Shown: one piece after another, positions 1 to 5,005 of the stretch
Numbering within the stretch: the stretch's first letter is position 1
Layout of the letters: every line of letters starts with the position of its first letter
Origin: an uncultured Deinococcales bacterium
GTDB lineage: Bacteria > Deinococcota > Deinococci > Deinococcales > Trueperaceae
DNA: 5,059 nt
Direction of reading: 5' to 3'
NCBI GenBank assembly: GCA_937934635.1
Contig: CALGZD010000237.1
Coordinates: 1 to 5,059 of the forward strand
Notes under the pieces: generated by a model
What the model saw: the letters and a program-made list of their open reading frames with translations, nothing else
The model's database searches: none
Told to the model about the DNA's origin: nothing
Program-made: the position numbers and the translations under genes

Positions 1-22
1 CATAACGTGTACAGGATAGTTC

Positions 23-154
23 TTATACTAAACTGAAAAAAGAAAGTCATAATTCATCAACAGAAAAAGTTGTCATTAGAACCGAAGGACAGCTCGACTA
101 TTAAGTTTCGTTATATTTTTGATTATGACATTTATGATTCACTTCGGTATAACT
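23..154 (+). repeat. MITE-like ~131-bp repeat, copy 1 (complete)
   Basis: This is one of three related copies in the window. It begins with TATACTAAACTGAA and ends with TTCACTTCGGTATA, an imperfect terminal inverted repeat that matches at 11 of 14 positions. Inside the ends, GTCATAAT (46-53) is complementary to ATTATGAC (122-129), so the arms can pair over about 30 bp with mismatches. A central ACCGAAG (81-87) is complementary to CTTCGGT in the right end (142-148). The right 34 bp (121-154) is an exact inverted match to 4061-4094. The left 67 bp match copy 3 at about 59 of 67 positions without gaps. There is no coding capacity, so if mobile it would need a transposase supplied elsewhere. The repeat structure is seen directly; the MITE label is inference. 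No clear target-site duplication was found. Confidence 0.8.
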
Positions 155-208
155 ATGAAACGGACTGTGGTTGAGCACCTGAGGCTTCTAGCTGGTTACT
201 TAAAGCTC

Positions 209-244
209 TTCCACGATTCACTGCTGTTGCAGTGAATCGTGGAA
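209..244. repeat. Perfect 16-bp-stem hairpin, 4-nt loop
   Basis: The arm at 209-224 (TTCCACGATTCACTGC) is exactly complementary to 229-244, with loop TGTT. It lies between repeat copy 1 and the kinase terminator. Neither side is followed by a convincing T-run, so it is not a canonical intrinsic terminator on either strand. It shares the octamer GATTCACT with the right end of the MITE-like repeat, which may be coincidence. Possible roles are a bidirectional transcription barrier, a protein-binding palindrome or the remnant of another small palindromic repeat. Confidence 0.8.
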
Positions 245-272
245 CTGTTATAATTAACGATATTGCCTGACT

Positions 273-294
273 CGGTATAAAAACGGTATAAAAA
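273..294. repeat. 11-bp tandem duplication (CGGTATAAAAA x2)
   Basis: CGGTATAAAAA occurs twice, perfectly, at 273-283 and 284-294, immediately beyond the kinase terminator. On the minus strand the array reads as T-runs that extend the T-rich tail after the terminator stem. The CGGTATAA core also resembles the right end of the nearby MITE-like repeat, so one unit could be a remnant of an element end. No function is assigned. Confidence 0.7.
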
Positions 295-332
295 CCAAAA
301 AATAAGGACTCTGGATTTATTCCAAAGCCCTC
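295..332 (-). terminator. Rho-independent terminator of the kinase transcript
   Basis: Read on the minus strand, AGGGCTTTGGA (331-321) pairs with TCCAGAGTCCT (315-305) over 11 bp, with two G-T wobbles, around a 5-nt loop (320-316). One further G-T pair is possible outside. The stem is followed directly by TATTTTTTGG and another T-run. It lies about 22 bp past the kinase stop codon, as expected for an intrinsic terminator closing the minus-strand array. Confidence 0.8.
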
Positions 333-353
333 TAAAATTCCCAAAATCTAAAG

Positions 354-2540
354 CTATTTCAAATTCATGACCATCTGCATAACAGGTGCGTAGGTTTCAA
401 AGCTTTCACTTGCAGAGCCATCAGGTTTAAACTTATGTACAATATGGCTACCTCGTCGCACAACAAACATATTCTCTTTGTCATCTACACCAATATCTAA
501 CAGTGCGTCAGTGTGACCACCTTCAATATTGGCAACCGAGAAGGACTGTGCTACACGACCATCAGGGCTAATTTTACGAACCTTACCACTGTGGGCATCA
601 CTTATATAAAGGTTGTTAAAGTGGTCGACAGCCATGCCATCAATTTGACGCATACCTTCGTTTTCACTACTGATTTTAAAGCCCCAACGTGTCTGATAGT
701 TACCATCACCATCAAATCGTTGTACTTGCTTATTGCCATAATCCAGCACATACACTGAACCATCGCTACCCACAGTAATCAAGCGTGGATTGTTAAACAA
801 GCCCCTGCCATTGCCAGAACCACCAAAACTACTGATGTACTTTCCTTGGCGATCAAACTTTTGTACAAGCTGTGTTTCATTATCTAACACATACAAACAG
901 TTTTCACCTAAAGCAACAGAAATAGGGTGCAAGAATTCGCCAGGTTTCATGCCATAACCACCAAAGGTGCTTATGATCTGACCATTGCTACCGATATATT
1001 TGACCATCTCACCATCATCTTCAGAAAAAATGGTGACGTAAAAGTTGCCTTCTTCATCTGCTGCAATTGATTGCGGTACAGAGAAAAATTGATTTTCGCC
1101 CATACCAATCTCGCCAACATTATTATGCAGGTTACCCTCAGTATCTAATATACGGATGACACCCTGACGAGCATTCACAGCCATAACAAGTGAACTCGGC
1201 AAATCAGCACCTGCAACTTGACCCTCATTTTCAAAAGGATAGCGCTCTAAAATTGCCATAGCTTGGTCAAGCGTTGGACGTTCATCTGGGTCTTTTTGAA
1301 TCATCCACATCACTAGGTCATTGAGTGATTTTGGCACTTCTAAATTAAGTTGACGCGGTGGTGGTGGCGTTTGGAAAATTTGTTGATGCACAATATTTTC
1401 GTAATTGCCCTTAAAAGCAGTCTGCCCTGTAAACATTTCGTAGCAGACAAGTCCAAGGCTGTAGATATCACTACGTGAATCAATCTTTAAGCCCCTTGCC
1501 TGTTCAGGTGACATATAAACAGGTGTACCTAGACGTGCACCTGCCATCGTCAATTTGGCAAGCATCTTACCACCTGCAATACCAAAATCCATCAGCTTAA
1601 CGGCGTCTGGAGCAACGACAGGCGTCTCGCCCTTACGAATACCTCCATTGGCAACCATGATGTTCGCTGGCTTAATGTCTCGGTGAATAATTCCTGCTTC
1701 ATGAATATGTTTCAGTGCTTCAACAACAGATTTAATAACACCAACACTCACTTCGAAATCAAGCTCGTCTTTGTTAACAAACTCTTCAAGGCTACGACCA
1801 TCAAGGAATTCCATAGCCATAAAGTGCTTGATTCCTTGTGAACCGTGCTCAAAGGTCTTAACAATATTTTTGTGATTTAGACGAAGTGCAACCTCAGCTT
1901 CACGGTGAAAACGACGGATGAACTTTGCATCAGCAACATACTGTTCCATTGGTATTTTCAAAGCAACAATCGCACCATCACTATGACGCTTGGCTTTAAA
2001 AACACTTGCCATACCACCAGAACCAACTTTTTCCAGTACGTTGTAACCAGGAATCTCAACTTCATCCCCAGAACCATCGCCACTTCTTTTGACTGCTGTA
2101 ACCTTATCAGCTTGTGTCTGAAATCTGCCTGTTAAAAAATTGTTTCTGGTATTTTTCTTAGTATTTCGCTTAGCACTGTTGGCATCTTGTAGCTGAGCAG
2201 CAGTATTTGCCTTTTGCTTACTTTTCTCACTACGAGATTTAGGCACTTTTGCATTTGCTCGCCCTTTGCCCGAACTACCTCCTGCTCGACCACCTTGACC
2301 ACCTTGACCACCCTGAAAAAGAGCAGGTGCTAGCGCTAAAGACCCAGTTGGAACGATTGCAAGACCAAGAATACACAGTAGCAGAGGTGCAATGGCGCGC
2401 TCGAGCCCACCCATACGAAGTAGCCCAAGGCTAAGTCCAACAGCAACAAGTGCAAGTATCGCACTTAACCATGTTGGTAAAAATCTAAAAATTATAGCTA
2501 AAGCTGCTGCAAAAAGAATGAGTACGAGCAACCACTCCAC
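354..2540 (-). CDS. Membrane-anchored Ser/Thr protein kinase with NHL beta-propeller
   Basis: The 728-residue product is a Hanks-type protein kinase. Residues 3-20, 24-41 and about 49-72 are hydrophobic and predict two or three N-terminal membrane segments. A Gly-rich stretch (QGGQGGQGG, 76-84) and a Lys/Arg-rich disordered linker follow to about 160. The kinase domain spans about 165-435: glycine loop GSGGMASVF (173-181), catalytic K195, helix-C E214, HRD 286-288 with K290 and N293, DFG 318-320, GTPVYMSPE (338-346), D358 and R421. All key residues are present and the HRD arginine suggests activation-loop control. From about 451 to the end there are roughly six NHL-type blades, recognisable by repeated aspartate-glycine turns and Y/V-V-x-D strands. 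GTG at 2540 is chosen because GGAGG lies 7 nt upstream. Mycobacterial PknD also joins a kinase to an NHL propeller, but across a membrane segment; here none separates them, so the propeller should be cytoplasmic. The ligand is unknown. Confidence 0.93.
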   Translation of the reverse strand: MEWLLVLILFAAALAIIFRFLPTWLSAILALVAVGLSLGLLRMGGLERAIAPLLLCILGLAIVPTGSLALAPALFQGGQGGQGGRAGGSSGKGRANAKVPKSRSEKSKQKANTAAQLQDANSAKRNTKKNTRNNFLTGRFQTQADKVTAVKRSGDGSGDEVEIPGYNVLEKVGSGGMASVFKAKRHSDGAIVALKIPMEQYVADAKFIRRFHREAEVALRLNHKNIVKTFEHGSQGIKHFMAMEFLDGRSLEEFVNKDELDFEVSVGVIKSVVEALKHIHEAGIIHRDIKPANIMVANGGIRKGETPVVAPDAVKLMDFGIAGGKMLAKLTMAGARLGTPVYMSPEQARGLKIDSRSDIYSLGLVCYEMFTGQTAFKGNYENIVHQQIFQTPPPPRQLNLEVPKSLNDLVMWMIQKDPDERPTLDQAMAILERYPFENEGQVAGADLPSSLVMAVNARQGVIRILDTEGNLHNNVGEIGMGENQFFSVPQSIAADEEGNFYVTIFSEDDGEMVKYIGSNGQIISTFGGYGMKPGEFLHPISVALGENCLYVLDNETQLVQKFDRQGKYISSFGGSGNGRGLFNNPRLITVGSDGSVYVLDYGNKQVQRFDGDGNYQTRWGFKISSENEGMRQIDGMAVDHFNNLYISDAHSGKVRKISPDGRVAQSFSVANIEGGHTDALLDIGVDDKENMFVVRRGSHIVHKFKPDGSASESFETYAPVMQMVMNLK
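2290..2316. repeat. 9-bp tandem repeat coding for QGG x3
   Basis: CCACCTTGA is present at 2290-2298 and 2299-2307, and with one change (CCACCCTGA) at 2308-2316. On the coding (minus) strand it encodes Gln-Gly-Gly three times, residues 76-84 of the kinase, directly after the last hydrophobic segment. A 9-bp unit can change copy number without shifting the frame, so linker length could vary between strains. Confidence 0.75.
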
Positions 2541-2609
2541 GTATTGACCTCCACGGTATCAACCTATCAACCTTCACGATATTGATCTTCACGGTATTGA
2601 TCTTCACAG
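2535..2609. repeat. Degenerate ~15-bp tandem repeats over the kinase start
   Basis: Units of consensus CTYCACGGTATTGAT lie at 2535-2548 (14 bp), 2549-2563, 2572-2586, 2587-2601 and partially at 2602-2609, with a degenerate 8-bp piece at 2564-2571. The units at 2572 and 2587 differ at one base. On the minus strand each unit carries a GTG-GAG or GTG-AAG string. As a result the Shine-Dalgarno of the kinase (GGAGG, 2552-2548) and its GTG-GAG start (2540-2535) both derive from copies of the same unit. A role in translation or regulator binding is possible but not shown. Confidence 0.7.
2548..2552 (-). promoter_or_regulatory. Ribosome binding site of the kinase gene (GGAGG)
   Basis: On the minus strand GGAGG is followed by 7 nt and then the GTG at 2540-2538. 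This strong site with ideal spacing decides the non-ATG start. The hydrophobic N-terminus begins right after it, and no other initiation site nearby has comparable support. Confidence 0.8.
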
Positions 2610-2619
2610 ACTTCATCAG

Positions 2620-2663
2620 GTTAAATCACCAGATTACATCGTTAAATCAGTTCGGTTAAATCA
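2620..2663. repeat. Three copies of GTTAAATCA in the kinase leader
   Basis: The nonamer occurs exactly at 2620-2628, 2641-2649 and 2655-2663, with start-to-start spacings of 21 and 14 bp. Copies 1 and 3 are preceded by an extra G. They lie 80-123 bp upstream of the kinase start codon and could be binding sites for a regulator of an internal kinase promoter. No regulator is identified; this rests only on repetition. Confidence 0.55.
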
Positions 2664-2683
2664 GACAAACAATTTGCCCAATT

Positions 2684-2758
2684 TTACTAGTTAAAGACAG
2701 TTTGCAATTCAAACATTAAAAGTGTGGGTGAAAACACTCTCATATCGTTAACTAGTAA
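2684..2758. repeat. 75-bp structured spacer with 11-bp perfect inverted ends
   Basis: TTACTAGTTAA (2684-2694) is the exact reverse complement of TTAACTAGTAA (2748-2758). The right arm ends at the base next to the DUF3467 stop codon (2761-2759). Between the arms lie two smaller foldbacks: GTTTG/CAAAC (2700-2704 and 2710-2714) and AGTGT/ACACT (2721-2725 and 2734-2738). As minus-strand RNA this could form a branched structure between the DUF3467 and kinase genes, for example for processing or partial termination. The inner stems are only 5 bp, so efficient termination is doubtful. It could instead be a very small insertion. Confidence 0.6.
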
Positions 2759-3037
2759 TTAATTCTGTATGCGTTCACCCTTATTTGCCGTTGCTTCCTT
2801 TATCTCACCATGACGTGCTTCGTAACGGCGAATATTATCTTCTAAGCTTCGGAGTAATGCTTTTGCATGTTGTGGGCTTGTGATAACACGACTACCAACA
2901 AAAGGAGCTTGTCCAGGATAAGCAAATGCAAAATCCATTACAAATTCGTCTTTGGTATGTACTAGTAATGCCATGTTTGAATAAAACCCACGCGCAACGT
3001 CTTTACTAACTTCTAATTTCACTTCTTTTAAACTCAT
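2759..3037 (-). CDS. DUF3467 family protein
   Basis: This 92-residue protein is recognised as DUF3467 from the pattern of family features: an N-terminal segment ending in a Y-S-N-x-A strand (19-23), EFVMDFAFAYPGQ (31-43), and SPQHAKALLRSLEDNIRRYEARHG (54-77), the family's typical small fold of about 100 residues. The biochemical function of the family is not established. The C-terminal tail (78-92) is charged and probably disordered. No membrane segment or signal peptide is present. Its ATG directly follows the TAA of roadblock protein B (TAAATG on the minus strand), so translational coupling is very likely; a GGTGG 8 nt upstream may serve as ribosome site. This tight coupling is the best evidence that it acts with the roadblock protein, but that partnership is inference. 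Confidence 0.85.
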   Translation of the reverse strand: MSLKEVKLEVSKDVARGFYSNMALLVHTKDEFVMDFAFAYPGQAPFVGSRVITSPQHAKALLRSLEDNIRRYEARHGEIKEATANKGERIQN

Positions 3038-3415
3038 TTATGTAGCCACCATTTCAGAAATTTGTGGAAGCAGTTTAGCCAATTTAAGACGTGCTCGCCC
3101 CAAATTATTACCAGAATCAAGTACTACAACTGCAACAGGTGAGCTTTGATAGTTATTCGGTCCTGCCTGTAAAGGACTAAGTAAAACAGGACCTTGCTCA
3201 TACTCCAAAACAGTTTGTTGCAATTCGCCTTCTTCTAACATACCGACCAGTGTACGGCTACTTTGTATACCTTCTAAAACAAGCGCACTTATAGTTGAAA
3301 ACTCGTGCCCTACACCCGAAACACTATCGACGACACCACCATCATTATCGACAATCGCTACACTATTTACACCTTTAATTTGCATAACTTCGTTGAGAAC
3401 CTGATCTAGTGTCAT
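3038..3415 (-). CDS. Roadblock/LC7 domain protein B
   Basis: This 125-residue protein spans a single roadblock/LC7 domain. Helix 1 (2-12) leads into IKGVNSVAIVDNDGGVV (13-29), the usual strand-turn-strand. The central amphipathic helix is at about 39-61 (FSTISALVLEGIQSSRTLVGMLE), followed by strands around 64-82 and 92-99, and a final helix about 103-122. Family members form homo- or heterodimers and in bacteria commonly regulate MglA-type Ras-like GTPases or act as scaffolds. No such GTPase lies in the window. The protein should be cytoplasmic. The ribosome site is weak (GAAG 11 nt before the ATG). It follows roadblock protein A by 98 bp and its stop touches the DUF3467 start. It is the more typical family member of the two. 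Confidence 0.87.
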   Translation of the reverse strand: MTLDQVLNEVMQIKGVNSVAIVDNDGGVVDSVSGVGHEFSTISALVLEGIQSSRTLVGMLEEGELQQTVLEYEQGPVLLSPLQAGPNNYQSSPVAVVVLDSGNNLGRARLKLAKLLPQISEMVAT

Positions 3416-3487
3416 TATCTTAGTAACTTCTTTCTTTCCACAAAACCATCATAGCAAGTATCTAGCTGTGATATAGCTTCTGGCTAT

Positions 3488-3521
3488 CTATAACTGCTCA
3501 CTATAGCTACTGCCTATAGCT
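3488..3521. repeat. 13-bp-spaced CTATAGCT repeats at the end of roadblock gene A
   Basis: CTATAGCT occurs at 3514-3521 and 3501-3508, and as CTATAACT at 3488-3495, exactly 13 bp apart each time. An out-of-phase ATATAGCT lies at 3471-3478. The first unit contains the stop codon of roadblock gene A (TAG, 3516-3514), so the repeat array starts within its last codons and runs into the 98-bp spacer before roadblock gene B. Its function is unknown; it may be a slippage-derived expansion. Confidence 0.6.
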
Positions 3522-3894
3522 GATGGAGAATATCTGACTTGATTTGTCGTAAATGCTGACGCACTGGTGTGAAATCACCACACAACTTCATAAGTACAAA
3601 ACAAAACAAATCTTTATCTAAAAGTTGGGCATAGCATGTTAATTTATCTGTACTAAAAACCAATTCAATGACCTGCCCTTTTGACAAACGTGGTAAGCCA
3701 CGTTTGTAAGCTTTAGACGTAGCAACTAACAAAGCAGATTGTTCAGCAACCATAGGGCTTAAATCATAAGCAGACTCAGGATACTGTTCAATAATCAGAC
3801 CATCTCGTGTGCCAATAGCAACAGCCAGTGCACCATCTACACTCTTGATAACACCTGCTAAAATCGTATGTACATCTGATAAAACTTCGGTCAT
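3514..3894 (-). CDS. Roadblock/LC7-like protein A
   Basis: This 126-residue protein has the length and secondary-structure order of a roadblock/LC7 domain. Helix 1 is at about 2-18, GALAVAIGTRDGLIIEQ at 21-37 (strand-turn-strand), a long helix at about 45-65 (LSPMVAEQSALLVATSKAYKRG), strands at 73-92 (GQVIELVFSTDKLTCYAQLL) and 95-103, and a C-terminal helix 108-124. It is more divergent than roadblock protein B and could be its heterodimer partner. The family typically regulates Ras-like GTPases or assembles scaffolds; the specific partner here is unknown. It is cytoplasmic with no membrane segment. It is the first gene of the minus-strand array. The ATG at 3894 is the natural family start, with only a weak GAAG-type ribosome site. 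Its stop codon lies within a 13-bp repeat array. Confidence 0.8.
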   Translation of the reverse strand: MTEVLSDVHTILAGVIKSVDGALAVAIGTRDGLIIEQYPESAYDLSPMVAEQSALLVATSKAYKRGLPRLSKGQVIELVFSTDKLTCYAQLLDKDLFCFVLMKLCGDFTPVRQHLRQIKSDILHQL

Positions 3895-3933
3895 AATTTA
3901 TACTTCTAATACTGTGTAGCAAAAGTAACGTTT

Positions 3934-3977
3934 CAATTAATTAACTTTCAAATTAATGTCAATGACTCAACTGTCAA
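3934..3977 (-). promoter_or_regulatory. Possible promoter(s) of the roadblock-kinase array
   Basis: On the minus strand ATTGACA occurs twice, 15 bp apart (3978-3972 and 3963-3957). The first gives TTGACA, 16 bp, TAATTT (3955-3950). The second gives TTGACA, 17 bp, TAATTG (3939-3934). Both -35 boxes are perfect to the sigma-70 consensus but both -10 boxes are poor, and AT-rich DNA makes chance matches easy. The repeated heptamer may alternatively be an operator for an activator. The rest of 3895-4060 shows no open reading frame or strong structure. Confidence 0.3.
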
Positions 3978-4060
3978 TTACGCAACTATGCCATCTCCAT
4001 AAAGTTTACTCTCAGTCTCTTACTAATCTCTGAGCATCAATCACTACACTTGGCTTTTCA

Positions 4061-4191
4061 AGTTATACCGAAGTGAATCATAAATGTCATAATCCCAGTC
4101 AATACACAAGGTTTTCAAGCCTTTATCCTTCGGTTATTTCGCAATCTTTGCGACTATATCTTTATGACATTCATCTTTCAGTTTAGTATTA
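4061..4191 (-). repeat. MITE-like ~131-bp repeat, copy 2 (complete, inverted)
   Basis: This copy runs opposite to copies 1 and 3. Its 4061-4094 end is an exact inverted match, 34 of 34 bases, to 121-154. Its other end (TTTCAGTTTAGTATTA, 4176-4191) matches the left end of copies 1 and 3. The interior has diverged strongly except for the central ACCGAAGGA motif (minus strand, 4134-4126) and the GTCATAA/TTATGAC arm pair. It also contains a CGCAA-TCT-TTGCG hairpin (4140-4152). It sits between the divergent array and the phosphorylase gene, so it separates or may supply their promoters. Its length matches copy 1 within one base, supporting a defined element with fixed boundaries. Confidence 0.8.
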
Positions 4192-4282
4192 GATTTAATT
4201 TATATGCGCCAGTACACACAAAATCGGAAACCTTCAAAATCTATACCCATAACAAGCATAATTTTTAGGATAAACTTAAGCC

Positions 4283-5005
4283 ATGAGTCAACTACACATC
4301 CGAGCAGAAAAAGACGATGTAGCACCATTAGTATTGCTACCAGGTGATCCTGATAGAGCAACCTTTATTGCGGAAAACTTTTTTGAAAATCCAGTCTGTT
4401 ACAACAGCTATCGGCAGCTACTGGGCTACACAGGCTACTACAAAGGTAAACGTGTCAGCGTACAAACAACAGGCATGGGCTGTCCAAGCGCTGCCATTGT
4501 TATTGAAGAACTCATTCGGCTAGGAGCAAAACAGCTGATTCGTGTAGGTACTTCTGGCATCATCAGTAGAGATGTCAAACCTACCGAACTAATCGTTGCC
4601 ATGTCATCTGTTCCAAAAGATGGCACGACCAGCATGTACCTGAATGGTGAAAGCTACGCACCAACCTCATCTTTTGAGATAACTAAAGCCTTAGCCAAAG
4701 CTGCGGAAGCGTACACAAAAAATAAAGATGCTAACTATCATGTCGGTTTAATTCAAACTGAAGATGCCTTTTATGCAACTACGCCTGAAGACGTTAAACG
4801 ACTTGAAGAACAAGGTATTTTGGCAGTTGAGATGGAAGCAGCCGTACTCTTTTTACTTGGAAAACTAAGAAAGGTAGATACTGGCTGTATGCTTGTAGCA
4901 TCTAATTATATTGGTGATGCTGAGTTTGTGTCACCTGAAGCTTTGAAAAAAGCGGTCAAAGATATGGTTCAAATCACATTAGAAGCGGGTCTAATACTAA
5001 ACTGA
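4283..5005 (+). CDS. Nucleoside phosphorylase (PNP/UDP family 1)
   Basis: This 240-residue protein should catalyse phosphate-dependent cleavage of a nucleoside to free base and ribose-1-phosphate in cytoplasmic salvage. It is colinear with hexameric DeoD/Udp enzymes (about 240-250 residues): H5 and AEKDD near the N-terminus, phosphate-loop GDPDR (21-25), R44, GMG (64-66), RVGTSG (87-92) with R87, and VEMEAA (182-187) with the ribose-binding M184 and E185. Overall it looks most DeoD-like, but the residue matching the catalytic Asp204 of E. coli DeoD is N208 (SNY), and the Gln/Arg uracil-binding pair of E. coli Udp is not seen in FYATTPED (163-170). Base specificity is therefore open: uridine, purine nucleoside or a modified nucleoside. 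The ATG fits the family N-terminus; an AGGA lies 12 nt upstream, rather far. The last four residues and the stop are encoded by repeat copy 3. Confidence 0.92.
   Translation: MSQLHIRAEKDDVAPLVLLPGDPDRATFIAENFFENPVCYNSYRQLLGYTGYYKGKRVSVQTTGMGCPSAAIVIEELIRLGAKQLIRVGTSGIISRDVKPTELIVAMSSVPKDGTTSMYLNGESYAPTSSFEITKALAKAAEAYTKNKDANYHVGLIQTEDAFYATTPEDVKRLEEQGILAVEMEAAVLFLLGKLRKVDTGCMLVASNYIGDAEFVSPEALKKAVKDMVQITLEAGLILN

Noticed and set aside
153..344. A 63-codon minus-strand frame just beyond the kinase gene
   Set aside because: It starts with TTG without a ribosome site, runs straight through the terminator, the tandem duplication and the perfect hairpin, and ends in repeat copy 1. Its composition is explained by those non-coding features.
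513..2434. Plus-strand frames at 513-758, 1905-2135 and 2249-2434 opposite the kinase gene
   Set aside because: Each lies wholly within the well-supported kinase gene, gives no recognisable protein, and reflects its antisense codon composition.
2535..2663. CRISPR-like reading of the short repeats before the kinase gene
   Set aside because: Units are 9-15 bp, degenerate, and tandem or irregularly spaced, with no regular spacers and no cas genes.
2719..2740. Intrinsic terminator after the DUF3467 gene (AGTGT/ACACT stem then TTTT on the minus strand)
   Set aside because: The stem is only 5 bp with an 8-nt loop and the T-run is short. It is much weaker than the stem at 295-332, so it is recorded only as part of the structured spacer.
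4148..4206. Promoter of the phosphorylase gene within or beside repeat copy 2 (for example TATATG at 4201-4206)
   Set aside because: No -35 box with acceptable match and spacing was found; in AT-rich sequence the -10-like hexamer alone is not enough.
4438..4635. A 65-codon minus-strand frame inside the phosphorylase gene
   Set aside because: It is antisense to conserved phosphorylase motifs and has no recognisable domain or ribosome site.
4283..5005. Naming the phosphorylase udp or deoD
   Set aside because: The family is certain, but the base-specificity residues match neither E. coli enzyme fully, so no symbol is given.
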